From: Solibacteraceae bacterium
Lineage (GTDB): Bacteria; Acidobacteriota; Terriglobia; Bryobacterales; Bryobacteraceae
DNA: 64,000 nt
Direction: 5' to 3'
NCBI GenBank assembly: GCA_021324015.1
Contig: JAJPJX010000136.1
Location: forward strand, 166,351 to 230,350
The notes beneath the pieces are model-generated. The model saw only the letters and a program-made list of their open reading frames with translations. It was not told where the DNA came from and did no database searches. The translations under genes and the position numbers were made by a program. Of this stretch, positions 26,470 through 35,037 are shown piece by piece (the stretch's first letter is position 1; each line of letters starts with the position of its first letter).

Positions 26470-27351
26470 TCAAGGCAGACGGAAGAGGCGGCGCGCATTG
26501 CCTCCCAGGATGAGCTTCTTGTCGCTTTCGGGAAGATCGGTGAAGGCGATTTTGGCGACTTGCGCCGTAAGGCTGTCGAAGGTGGCGTCGCTGGCGAAGA
26601 GCAGTTTTTCGGGGCCGAGCTTCGCCGCGAGTCTCTCGATGAGACGGTGTCGGCCCGTGGAGAGGCAGGTATCCAAGAACAGGTTGGGCCGGCCCTTCAT
26701 CAGCTCCGGGAGGGCCTCCTCGCCGGGCCCCATGTGGGCGAGGATCAGGTTCATCCGCGAGAACTCGTCCACGATGGCGCCGATGCTGTGGCTCCAGTCG
26801 CGGCCCGTGCCGGCCACGTGGAACAACACGGGCAGGCGGTGTTCGTGGGCGAATTCGTAGACCGGGCGGTATTTCGGGCCATCGGCGGGATATTGATGAA
26901 AGGCTCCGTGGAGCTTGAAGCCGACAAACGGCGAATCCGGCTCGAGGAGCCGGGGGAGTTGCCGCCGGGAAGCTTCGAACAGGTGCGGGTGAAAAACCAG
27001 GTAGCCGCGGAACCGGGCGGGATGCGCACGCACGGCCTGCGCGGTGGCCTCGATGCCCGCCAGGTACTCGGAGTCTTCCGTGCTCAGGATAGCTCCCAGG
27101 TGGCTGAAGACGGCCTGCTTGACGCCGCAGCGGTCCATGTCCTCGAGCAGGGCCAGCGGACCTTGCGGCCAGATGGCGTCCGGGGGCGTCTCGGCGATGT
27201 GCGCGTGGACGTCCACGACGTCGAAATCCGACAATTTCTCTGCGGCACGAGCCGTTTCCAGGATGCTTTTGGCGGGGGCGGGGGAAACGGGCAGAGGCAG
27301 CACGGCCGCAGCGGCGCTCTGGAGAAACTCGCGGCGGGGGATGGACTTCAT
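26470..27351 (-). CDS. amidohydrolase-2 family protein, Tat-exported
   Basis: This 293-residue TIM-barrel metal-dependent hydrolase begins with a twin-arginine leader (PRREFLQSAAAAVLPL, R6-R7). The metal site opens with DVHAHI (His49 and His51). It continues with GFKLHGAFHQYP, VLFHVAGTGRD and the late FASDATFDS aspartate. Amidohydrolase_2 members include decarboxylases and lactonases, and the substrate is unknown. The gene overlaps the end of the upstream partner by four bases (27348-27351), so the two form an operon. Confidence 0.85.
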   Translation of the reverse strand: MKSIPRREFLQSAAAAVLPLPVSPAPAKSILETARAAEKLSDFDVVDVHAHIAETPPDAIWPQGPLALLEDMDRCGVKQAVFSHLGAILSTEDSEYLAGIEATAQAVRAHPARFRGYLVFHPHLFEASRRQLPRLLEPDSPFVGFKLHGAFHQYPADGPKYRPVYEFAHEHRLPVLFHVAGTGRDWSHSIGAIVDEFSRMNLILAHMGPGEEALPELMKGRPNLFLDTCLSTGRHRLIERLAAKLGPEKLLFASDATFDSLTAQVAKIAFTDLPESDKKLILGGNARRLFRLP

Positions 27352-28127
27352 TGGACATGCTCCAGCAGCCGCGCGAGGTTCGTTCCGGCGATGCCCTCTT
27401 TCTGGGCAACGGTCAGTTTCCCGTAGTTCACCATGCCGACGCCCAAGGCCGGGTCGCCTCCGGGCAGACCCGAGCCGTAAAGCAGGCGCTCCGGCCCGAA
27501 CATTTCCACAAAGCTTTCCACCTGACGGAACAGCCCGAACCAGGAAATGGTGAAGTACAGGTTGGCGTGGCGGCGCATGAGCGCCAGGAGCGGAGGCTGG
27601 GTAGCGTAGCGCACCTGCAGCAGGACAACCGGAAGATTGGGGAACGCCGAGCAGATGTCGTGGATCTGGTCGAACCCATAGGTAGCAGCCATTTGGGGCG
27701 TTTGCAGGTGCTCGCCGGGGATGAGCACGGGGACGTGGTGATGATCGAGGCGCGCGAGGACCTTTTCCAGTTGGTAGAGCCGCAGGGTCATGGGACCGCC
27801 GGCGGGCCCTTCGTCCGGCACAAAGCGCGCCGCCTTGACGCCGGCGCGCAGCATCTCATCCACGTGGTCTTCGATATTTTCACGGAGCATTATGGGGGTG
27901 AGGGACAGCGCCCAGCAGGGCACAAGGCGCGGCGAGGTCTTCGCGGCGTCCAGGGTGAGACGGTTCATGCGGCTCTTCAGGCGGTGGTAATGGTAGACAA
28001 GCGCCCGCTCGATGCCGAAACGGTCCATTTCCCGCAGAAGGTCCCGGGGGGTGAGCAGCGGCGCGGGCTGCGGCACGAGGGTGTTGCCGAGCATGACGTC
28101 GCAATCGAAGAATTTCCAGGACGGCAT
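27348..28127 (-). CDS. amidohydrolase-like TIM-barrel protein lacking the HxH metal motif
   Basis: This 259-residue protein follows the amidohydrolase_2 fold pattern: [64 protein letters not shown] and [18 protein letters not shown]. Its first strand carries D8-C-D10 where the family normally has His-x-His, and no signal peptide precedes it. Either it is a metal-poor or non-catalytic partner, or it binds metal differently. It overlaps the canonical, Tat-exported amidohydrolase downstream by four bases, which implies coupled expression although the two may end up in different compartments. Confidence 0.75.
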   Translation of the reverse strand: MPSWKFFDCDVMLGNTLVPQPAPLLTPRDLLREMDRFGIERALVYHYHRLKSRMNRLTLDAAKTSPRLVPCWALSLTPIMLRENIEDHVDEMLRAGVKAARFVPDEGPAGGPMTLRLYQLEKVLARLDHHHVPVLIPGEHLQTPQMAATYGFDQIHDICSAFPNLPVVLLQVRYATQPPLLALMRRHANLYFTISWFGLFRQVESFVEMFGPERLLYGSGLPGGDPALGVGMVNYGKLTVAQKEGIAGTNLARLLEHVQ

Positions 28128-28179
28128 GGCAGTCCCCTATTCTGCCACAGGGCGCGCGGCGGGCTGGTATCGTAAGGGC

Positions 28180-29433
28180 ATGCTCGCCCTACGGTCCGCC
28201 CTGGCCGCGCTGCTCACAGTTGCGGTCTGCGCCGCGCAGCCCGCCGGCGCCAACTATGACGAAGCCACAGTGCCGCACTACACGCTGCCCGATCCGCTAG
28301 TGCTGGCCAACGGCGCGCGCGTGCGCGATGCCGCCACCTGGTACAAGCAGCGCCGTCCGGAGATTCTGCGCCTGTTCGAGACCAATGTCTACGGACACAG
28401 CCCCGCGCGGCCTCCGCACCTGAGCTTCGAACTCGCATCCATCGACCGGCAGGCGCTCGGTGGCAAGGCCATCCGCAAAGAGGTGACCGTGTATTTCACT
28501 GGGAAGAAAGACGGCCCTCAGATGCACCTGCTGCTCTATCTGCCGGCCGGGGCCGGCCAGCGCGTGCCCGTATTCCTGGGCCTGAACTTTGCCGGCAACC
28601 AGACGGTGATCGCCGATGCGGGCATCCACCTGGGTGACGTGTGGTTGCGCGACAATGCGCGCAAGACCCCCGTGAAGCGCGCGGCTACGGAGAGCAGCCG
28701 GGGCGCGGCGGCCTCCCGGTGGCAGGTCGAGAAGATCCTGGCGCGCGGGTATGGCCTGGCAACCGCTTATTACGCCGATATCGAACCGGATTTCGACGGC
28801 GGCCTGCCCTACAGTGTGCGGCAGACGTTTCCAGGCGACTGGGGCGCTATCGGCGCCTGGGCCTGGGGTCTGAGCCGGGCGCTGGATTACCTGGAGACGG
28901 ACGGGGACGTGGATGCCGGCCGGGTGGCCGTAATGGGACATTCGCGGCTGGGAAAGACGGCGCTCTGGGCGGGCGCGCAGGACACGCGGTTTGCGCTGGT
29001 GATCTCGAACGATTCCGGGGAGGGCGGCGCGGCACTGAGCCGGCGCGATTTCGGAGAACGCGTCAAGGACCTGAACACGCGCTTTCCCTGGTGGTTCTGC
29101 GCCAACTACAAGCAGTTCAACGACCGTGAAGACGCGCTGCCGGTGGATCAGCACATGCTGCTGGCGCTGATCGCGCCGCGGCCGCTCTACGTGGCGAGCG
29201 CCGAACAGGACCTGTGGGCAGATCCGCACGGCGAGTTCCTTTCCGCCGCCGCCGCGGGACCGGTGTACCGGCTGCTGGGCAAGGAGGGCCTCGGCACGGG
29301 CCAGATGCCGGGAATCCACCGGCCGATCATGCACACGGTGGGTTATCACATCCGCGCGGGAAAGCACGATGTGACCGAGTACGATTGGGAGCAATACTTA
29401 ACGTTCGCGGACCGGCACCTGCGCATGCGATAA
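28180..29433 (+). CDS. glucuronoyl esterase, carbohydrate esterase family 15
   Basis: This is a 417-residue secreted enzyme with a signal peptide ([23 protein letters not shown]). Catalytic Ser255 lies in [16 protein letters not shown], the CE15 elbow. [18 protein letters not shown] supplies the conserved acidic region, and the last motif [13 protein letters not shown] carries the catalytic His. CE15 enzymes cleave the ester between lignin alcohols and 4-O-methyl-glucuronic acid of xylan. A TATCGT -10-like box lies six bases ahead of the ATG, so the leader is very short. It is followed after 14 bases by the second PSD1-type gene. Confidence 0.88.
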   Translation: MLALRSALAALLTVAVCAAQPAGANYDEATVPHYTLPDPLVLANGARVRDAATWYKQRRPEILRLFETNVYGHSPARPPHLSFELASIDRQALGGKAIRKEVTVYFTGKKDGPQMHLLLYLPAGAGQRVPVFLGLNFAGNQTVIADAGIHLGDVWLRDNARKTPVKRAATESSRGAAASRWQVEKILARGYGLATAYYADIEPDFDGGLPYSVRQTFPGDWGAIGAWAWGLSRALDYLETDGDVDAGRVAVMGHSRLGKTALWAGAQDTRFALVISNDSGEGGAALSRRDFGERVKDLNTRFPWWFCANYKQFNDREDALPVDQHMLLALIAPRPLYVASAEQDLWADPHGEFLSAAAAGPVYRLLGKEGLGTGQMPGIHRPIMHTVGYHIRAGKHDVTEYDWEQYLTFADRHLRMR

Positions 29434-29447
29434 AATATGCGCCAAGC

Positions 29448-32400
29448 ATGCACTCGAGATTCCTGCTGGGGTGGGCGGCGGTCTGTGTGGCGCCCGCGAT
29501 GTGGGCAGGCGCCGCCGACGAGGACGGTGTCACTTTTTTTGAGAGCAGAATCCGCCCGGTCCTGGCCAGCCGCTGTTTCGTTTGTCACAGTTCCAAGGCG
29601 GTTCAGGTGCAGGGCGGCTTGCGGCTGGACTCGCCGGCAGGCATACGGCGGGGCGGCAACTCCGGAGCGGTGATTCAGCCGGGCGATCCCGGAGAAAGCC
29701 TGCTGATCCGCGCCCTCCGCTACCAGGACAAAGAGCTGAAGATGCCGCCGGGCAAGCCTCTGCCCGCCGAAGTGGTGGCGGATTTCGAGAGCTGGATTCG
29801 CGCGGGCGCGCTCCTGCCCGCGGAGCCGGCGGCGGAAACGCATGCCGCGCCCACAGGCAGGTTCTGGGCGTTCGAGCGGCCCAAGGCGTGCCCGCCTCCC
29901 GCGGTGCGGCGCACCGATTGGCCGCGCAACGAGATCGACCGGTTCATCCTGGCGAAGCTGGAGCAGAAAGGCCTGGTGCCGTCTCCCCCGGCGGACCCGC
30001 GCACCCTGGTCCGCCGTGTGAGCTACGACTTGACCGGCCTGCCGCCCACGGCGGAGGAAATCGAGTCGTTTGAGAAGGACCAGGCACCCGACGCGTATGC
30101 CCGGCTGGTGGACCGGCTGCTGGCATCGCCGCGCTACGGGGAGCGCTGGGCGCGCTACTGGCTGGACGTCGCGCGCTATTCCGATGCGCGGAATGCGGGA
30201 GAGCGCTTTGCCTGGTCTTACACCTACCGCGATTGGGTGATCCGTGCCCTCAACGAAGACATGCCGTACGACCGCTTCGTGCGGCTGCAGCTTGCCGCCG
30301 ACCGGCTGCCGGACAACCACGACCCGCACAACCTGGCGGCGCTGGGATTTCTGAGCCTGGGGCGCGATTTCCCCAAGGCGTTTCCGGAGACCGTGGACGA
30401 CCGCATCGACGTGGTGACGCGCGGCCTGGTGGGCCTGACGGTGGCCTGTGCCCGCTGCCACGACCACAAGTACGATCCCATCCCGACTACGGACTACTAT
30501 TCGCTGTACTCGATCTTCTCCAACATCCGCGAGCCGCGGGAGTTGCCGCTGCTCGAACCGCGGGCGCCCCGCACGGCACTGGACGCGGTGTGGCAGCCGC
30601 GCCTGGCGCACATCCGGCAGGTGGACGCGGATTATCGCACGCGCCGCTGCGCGGAAATGATTTCGTTCTTCAAGACGCAGATCGCGGATTACTTGCTCGC
30701 GGTGCGGGATTCCCGCACGCTGAGCAATACGGAAATCGAGGAATTGGTGAAGGACCGGCAGTTGAACCTGCACATGCTGGGGCGGTGGCGCCGGTACCTG
30801 GCGGCATCGCAGGCCTCGGGCGAGCCGGTATTCCGGATCTGGCACGCTCTGGCGGCGCTGCCGGACGCAGCGTTTCAGGCGAAAGCCGAGGCGATCGCGG
30901 CGCAGACAGGCGCGAATTTGCGCATCGCCGAAGCCTTCCGCAGTCATCCTCCGGCATCCATTCGGGAGGCGGCCGGCCTATACGCTTCCGTGCTGCTGCG
31001 CTATGACGGGCCGGTGGCGTTGCCGTTGGCCGACGAGGAGCACGTGCGGCTAGCGCTGCGCGGCGTGGATGCCCCCGTGAACGTGCCGGTGAGCGAGTTC
31101 GAGCTGATTTACACGGAGGGCGACGGCAACAACACGCGCGGCTTCGAGCGCCGCTACGAAGCCATGCGTGCCGACTACGCCTACGCGGGGGCAGCGCCGC
31201 GCGCTATGGTGCTGGAGGACGTGCCTTCGCCCAAGCCCGGGCACGTGTTCGTCCGCGGAAACCCCAATAATCCGGGCGTGGAGACGCCGCCGCACTTTCT
31301 GAGCTGTTTGAGCGGCCCGCAGCCGGCCATCTTCCACGAGGGCAGCGGGCGGCGGGAACTGGCCGATGCCATCGCCTCGCCGGACAATCCGCTGACGGCG
31401 CGGGTGATGGTCAACCGGGTGTGGCTGCATCATTTCGGGACGGGGCTGGTGCGCACGCCCAGCGATTTCGGCGCGCGCGGCGATCCGCCCACGCATCCGG
31501 AGTTGCTGGATTGGCTGGCAGTGCGATTCATGGAGTCCGGCTGGTCTCTGAAAAAGCTGCACCGGCTGATCTTGCTTTCGGCCACGTACCAGCAGAGCAG
31601 CCTGGACAATCCAGAAGCCCGGAGGGTGGATCCGGAGAACGAGTTGCTGTGGCGGATGAACCGGCGGCGGCTGGACATCGAGGCGCTGCGCGATTCTCTG
31701 CTGGCGGTCGCCGGGCGGCTGGACTTGACCGCGGGCGGTCCGCCATACGCGCTCACTTCCCTGCCCGCGGTGCCGCGCAGAACGATCTACGGCTATATCG
31801 AGCGCGGCCGCGTGCCGGGATTTCTGAGCAATTTCGATTTCGCCAGTCCGGACCAGCACGCGCCCATGCGCTACGCCACCACGGTGCCGCAGCAGGCTCT
31901 GTTCCTGCTGAACAGCGCGTTTGTGGCCGAGCAGGCGCGCGGCGTGGCGCACCGCCCGGAGATTGAGGGAACCTTGCGGACGGAAGAACGCATCCGCGCG
32001 CTGTACCGGATCGTGCTGGGGCGCGCACCCACGGCGCAGGAAATGCGGCTGGGCGAGCGGTTTGCGGCGAGCGCCACATCCGACCGGCCGGCGGCGGCGC
32101 CCTCGCCGTGGCAGTACGGCTTCGGGGAATTCGACCCCGCTCAAGGACGCGTGAAGACGTTCACGGCGTTTCGCTATTTCGTGGATGACACCTGGCAGGG
32201 GGCCTCCGTGCTGCCTGCGCCCGATAGCGGTGACGCCAGCCTGCGCGCCAACGGCGGGCATCCGGGCGACGATCTGCGGCACGCGGTGATCCGCAGGTGG
32301 GTGAGCCCCGTGGCAGGTAAGATCGTGATCGAAGGGACGCTGCGGCACAACCAGGACGCGCTGGGCACAGGAGATGGCGTGCGGGCGCGCATCGTCTCCA

Positions 32401-32687
32401 GCCGCCTGGGGGAACTGGCCGAATGGATTGCCAACGGCACGAGCGCGGAGACTAAGCTTTCGGGCATCTCCGTCGAGAAGGGCGACAGGCTGGATTTCCT
32501 CGTAGACGGCCGGGCGGACACGGAGAACGACAATTTCACCTGGGCGCCTTCCATCCGCCTGGCCGGCGGCGACGCCCACTGGAGCGCGGCGGCCGATTTC
32601 CGGGGCCCCAGCGAAGAGCCGCTGGGGGGGTGGGAACGCTACGCGCAGGTGCTGCTCGAAACCAACGAATTTGCGTTTGTGGATTGA
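29448..32687 (+). CDS. PSD1-type protein: PSCyt1 cytochrome c domain + DUF1549 + DUF1553 (long form)
   Basis: This is a 1079-residue exported protein. The ATG at 29448 gives a signal peptide (MHSRFLLGWAAVCVAPAMWAG); the frame extends further up only through the end of the esterase gene. Haem motifs are CFVCH (43-47) and CARCH (334-338, in CARCHDHKYDPI). DUF1549 occupies about 160-400 and DUF1553 about 640-900. An extra C-terminal beta-rich section (FRYFVDDTWQGASVLPAPDSG...VEKGDRLDFLVDG, about 890-1060) is absent from the first copy and resembles a carbohydrate-binding beta-sandwich. It precedes a DUF1501 gene by six bases. Confidence 0.9.
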   Translation: MHSRFLLGWAAVCVAPAMWAGAADEDGVTFFESRIRPVLASRCFVCHSSKAVQVQGGLRLDSPAGIRRGGNSGAVIQPGDPGESLLIRALRYQDKELKMPPGKPLPAEVVADFESWIRAGALLPAEPAAETHAAPTGRFWAFERPKACPPPAVRRTDWPRNEIDRFILAKLEQKGLVPSPPADPRTLVRRVSYDLTGLPPTAEEIESFEKDQAPDAYARLVDRLLASPRYGERWARYWLDVARYSDARNAGERFAWSYTYRDWVIRALNEDMPYDRFVRLQLAADRLPDNHDPHNLAALGFLSLGRDFPKAFPETVDDRIDVVTRGLVGLTVACARCHDHKYDPIPTTDYYSLYSIFSNIREPRELPLLEPRAPRTALDAVWQPRLAHIRQVDADYRTRRCAEMISFFKTQIADYLLAVRDSRTLSNTEIEELVKDRQLNLHMLGRWRRYLAASQASGEPVFRIWHALAALPDAAFQAKAEAIAAQTGANLRIAEAFRSHPPASIREAAGLYASVLLRYDGPVALPLADEEHVRLALRGVDAPVNVPVSEFELIYTEGDGNNTRGFERRYEAMRADYAYAGAAPRAMVLEDVPSPKPGHVFVRGNPNNPGVETPPHFLSCLSGPQPAIFHEGSGRRELADAIASPDNPLTARVMVNRVWLHHFGTGLVRTPSDFGARGDPPTHPELLDWLAVRFMESGWSLKKLHRLILLSATYQQSSLDNPEARRVDPENELLWRMNRRRLDIEALRDSLLAVAGRLDLTAGGPPYALTSLPAVPRRTIYGYIERGRVPGFLSNFDFASPDQHAPMRYATTVPQQALFLLNSAFVAEQARGVAHRPEIEGTLRTEERIRALYRIVLGRAPTAQEMRLGERFAASATSDRPAAAPSPWQYGFGEFDPAQGRVKTFTAFRYFVDDTWQGASVLPAPDSGDASLRANGGHPGDDLRHAVIRRWVSPVAGKIVIEGTLRHNQDALGTGDGVRARIVSSRLGELAEWIANGTSAETKLSGISVEKGDRLDFLVDGRADTENDNFTWAPSIRLAGGDAHWSAAADFRGPSEEPLGGWERYAQVLLETNEFAFVD

Positions 32688-32693
32688 ACCGCC

Positions 32694-34124
32694 ATGAGCT
32701 GGAAAGAGAATTTCGTGACTCGCCGGGAGATGCTCGAGCGCTGCGGGATGGGCATGGGTGCGGTGGCCCTCACAGCGCTGCTGGGAGAGACAGGAGCGCT
32801 AGAGGCGGCGCCCACCGCCGGCGCGAACCCTATGGCGCCGAAGAAGCCGCCGCTTCCGGCCAAGGCCAAACGCGTGGTGCACCTATTCATGAACGGCGGC
32901 CCTTCACACGTGGACACGTTCGACCCCAAGCCGTCCCTGGCGCGCTACGGCGGCAAGGCGATCCCGATCACACTCAAGACCGAGCGGCGCACGGGCGCGG
33001 CCTTTCCGACCCCGTTCACGTTCCGCCGCTTCGGCGAAAGTGGCATCGAGATCAGCGAGATCTTTTCGCACGTGGGGCAGCGGGCGGACGATCTGTGCGT
33101 CATCCGCTCGATGTGCAGCGACATCCCCAACCACGAGCCGTCCCTGATGATGATGAACTGCGGCGACGTGCGCCAGGTGCGGCCCAGCTTTGGTTCCTGG
33201 GTGACCTACGGGCTGGGCTCGGAGAATCAGAACCTGCCGGGCTTTATCGTGCTGTGTCCCGACGGCCTGCCCACGCAGGGCACGCAGAACTGGCGCTCCG
33301 CGTTTTTACCCGGGGCCTATCAGGGCACCCGCATCGACACGCGCGAGACGCGCATCGAGAAGCTGATCGAAAACATTCAGGACCGGTATTCCACGCGGCA
33401 GGAGCAGCGGCGCCAACTGGATCTGCTCTCGGAACTGAACTGGGAATACCAGGAACGGCGGCAGGAGGACGCGTTGCTGGAGTCGCGCACGCAGTCCTTC
33501 GAGCTGGCTTTCCGCATGCAGATGGAGGCGGACGAAGCCTTCGACCTCTCCAAGGAGCCGGAGAGTGTGAAGAAGATGTACGGCGAGGGACTACAGGCGC
33601 GACAGATGATGGTTGCGCGGCGGCTGCTGGAACGCGGCGTGCGCTTCGTGCAGGTATGGCACGGCGCCGGCCAGCCCTGGGACAGCCACGACGACATCAA
33701 GGGCAACCACGGGCGGCTGGCGCGCGAGTGCGATCAACCGATTGCGGCTCTGCTTGCGGACCTGAAGCAGCGCGGAATGCTCGAAGATACGCTGGTGATC
33801 TGGGGCGGCGAGTTCGGGCGCACACCGACGGTAGAACTGCCGGACGTGGGCGCGAATTCGGGCATGGTGAACGGGCGCGACCACAATCCGTACGGTTTTT
33901 CGATGTGGGTGGCCGGCGGGGGCATGCGGAAGGGCTGCGTGCACGGTGCTACCGACGAGTTCGGATTCGCCGCCGCGGAGAATAAGGTGCACGTGCATGA
34001 CCTGCACGCCACGCTGCTCTACCTGTTGGGGTTCGACCATGAGAAGTTCACCTATCGCTACGCGGGCCGTGATTTCCGCCTGACAGATGTGCATGGCCGG
34101 GTGGTGAGGGAGTTGCTGGCGTAA
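32694..34124 (+). CDS. DUF1501 family protein (Tat-exported, alkaline-phosphatase-like fold), second copy
   Basis: This 476-residue partner of the preceding PSD1-type protein has a twin-arginine leader with R10-R11 in TRREMLERCGMGMG. Family motifs include LFMNGGPSHVDTFDPKP, LLERGVRFVQVWHG, WGGEFGRTP and GRDHNPYGFSMW. The codon use is uniform through the VRFVQ region, unlike the first copy at 3660-5066. Function inferred only from the family, whose chemistry remains unproven. Its six-base spacing from the upstream gene indicates one operon. Confidence 0.9.
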   Translation: MSWKENFVTRREMLERCGMGMGAVALTALLGETGALEAAPTAGANPMAPKKPPLPAKAKRVVHLFMNGGPSHVDTFDPKPSLARYGGKAIPITLKTERRTGAAFPTPFTFRRFGESGIEISEIFSHVGQRADDLCVIRSMCSDIPNHEPSLMMMNCGDVRQVRPSFGSWVTYGLGSENQNLPGFIVLCPDGLPTQGTQNWRSAFLPGAYQGTRIDTRETRIEKLIENIQDRYSTRQEQRRQLDLLSELNWEYQERRQEDALLESRTQSFELAFRMQMEADEAFDLSKEPESVKKMYGEGLQARQMMVARRLLERGVRFVQVWHGAGQPWDSHDDIKGNHGRLARECDQPIAALLADLKQRGMLEDTLVIWGGEFGRTPTVELPDVGANSGMVNGRDHNPYGFSMWVAGGGMRKGCVHGATDEFGFAAAENKVHVHDLHATLLYLLGFDHEKFTYRYAGRDFRLTDVHGRVVRELLA

Positions 34125-34214
34125 CTCCCGCTATCTGACGGCCGCGGCTCGGGATGCAGGACGGTAGCCCGGTTTCGGACCTATTGGTATGATTGGAGGC
34201 TGGAAAGGAGCAGT

Positions 34215-34988
34215 GTGATCCGAATCCTCGCTCTTGCGGTCCTCCTCGCCGCGCCCGGGTTGGCGGACGAGTGGACCAAAACCTTTTCCATTTCCGGTGC
34301 GGCGGATCTGCGGGTAGACACCAACGACGGGGCCGTAACCGTGCGCGCCTGGGATCTCAACCGCATCGAGGCGCGCGTCACCACCACGGGCTGGAAGATC
34401 GGGCCGGGCGAAGTGCAGGTCCGCGAGCACCAGACCGGCGACCGCGTCGAACTCGACGTGCACCTGCCTTCCCGCACCTGGGGCGCCGGCAGCCGCACGG
34501 TGCGGATTGAACTGCAGGTGCCCCGCCAGACCCGCTCGGAGATCCGGACCGGCGACGGGCGGATTCGGATCGAGGGCGTGAAGGGCGAGGCGCACCTTTC
34601 GACCGGCGACGGCGCGATCGAAGCTGACACACTCGATGGAACGCTCGAGGCACGCACGGGCGACGGCGGCATCCGAGTCCGCGGACGACTGGATTCGCTG
34701 CGCCTGCACACGGGTGACGGCAGCATTCAGGCAGAAATTCTGGCGGGATCCAAGATCGACACGAACTGGCGCGTGGAAACCGGGGACGGCAGCGTGAGAC
34801 TGCGGCTGCCTTCCGATTTTGCGGCGGACCTGGATGTGCACACCGGGGACGGAGGCATCTCGGTGGATCTGCCCCTTACGGTCAGCGGGGTCCGCAATTC
34901 CTCCAACCTCCGGGGCAAGCTGAACAACGGCACGCGCCCGCTGTACGTCCGCACCAACGACGGCGCTATCCATATCGGCCGGCTTTAG
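34215..34988 (+). CDS. exported T-G-D-G repeat protein (DUF4097/adhesin-like beta-helix)
   Basis: This 257-residue protein has a signal peptide (MIRILALAVLLAAPGLAD) and then eight spaced copies of a T-(G/N)-D-G unit followed by alternating small and hydrophobic residues (TNDGAVTV, TGDGRIRI, TGDGAIEA, TGDGGIRV, TGDGSIQA, TGDGSVRL, TGDGGISV, TNDGAIHI). This fits the DUF4097 right-handed beta-helix, thought to lie in the periplasm or on the surface. The GTG start at 34215 is preceded by GGAAAGGAG, and TATGAT at 34188-34193 is a plausible -10 box. Confidence 0.75.
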   Translation: MIRILALAVLLAAPGLADEWTKTFSISGAADLRVDTNDGAVTVRAWDLNRIEARVTTTGWKIGPGEVQVREHQTGDRVELDVHLPSRTWGAGSRTVRIELQVPRQTRSEIRTGDGRIRIEGVKGEAHLSTGDGAIEADTLDGTLEARTGDGGIRVRGRLDSLRLHTGDGSIQAEILAGSKIDTNWRVETGDGSVRLRLPSDFAADLDVHTGDGGISVDLPLTVSGVRNSSNLRGKLNNGTRPLYVRTNDGAIHIGRL

Positions 34989-35024
34989 GCAGACCGCCGC
35001 CGGATTTGAGTTCCCCTGGGAAGG

Positions 35025-35030
35025 TATAAT
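35025..35030 (+). promoter_or_regulatory. -10 element (TATAAT) for the diheme cytochrome c gene
   Basis: A perfect TATAAT lies seven bases upstream of the ATG at 35038, which puts transcription start at or next to the start codon. No Shine-Dalgarno sequence intervenes, so the mRNA may be leaderless. No strong -35 was seen at the usual distance. Confidence 0.5.
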
Positions 35031-35037
35031 CTGGCTC

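Noticed and set aside
27348..29433. plus-strand frames running from 27351 and 28012 into the esterase
   Set aside because: The part before 28180 is antisense to the amidohydrolase genes and the CE15 signal peptide begins at 28180.
29214..29447. N-terminal extension of the second PSD1-type gene
   Set aside because: It lies inside the CE15 gene in another frame; the signal peptide and family sequence begin at 29448.
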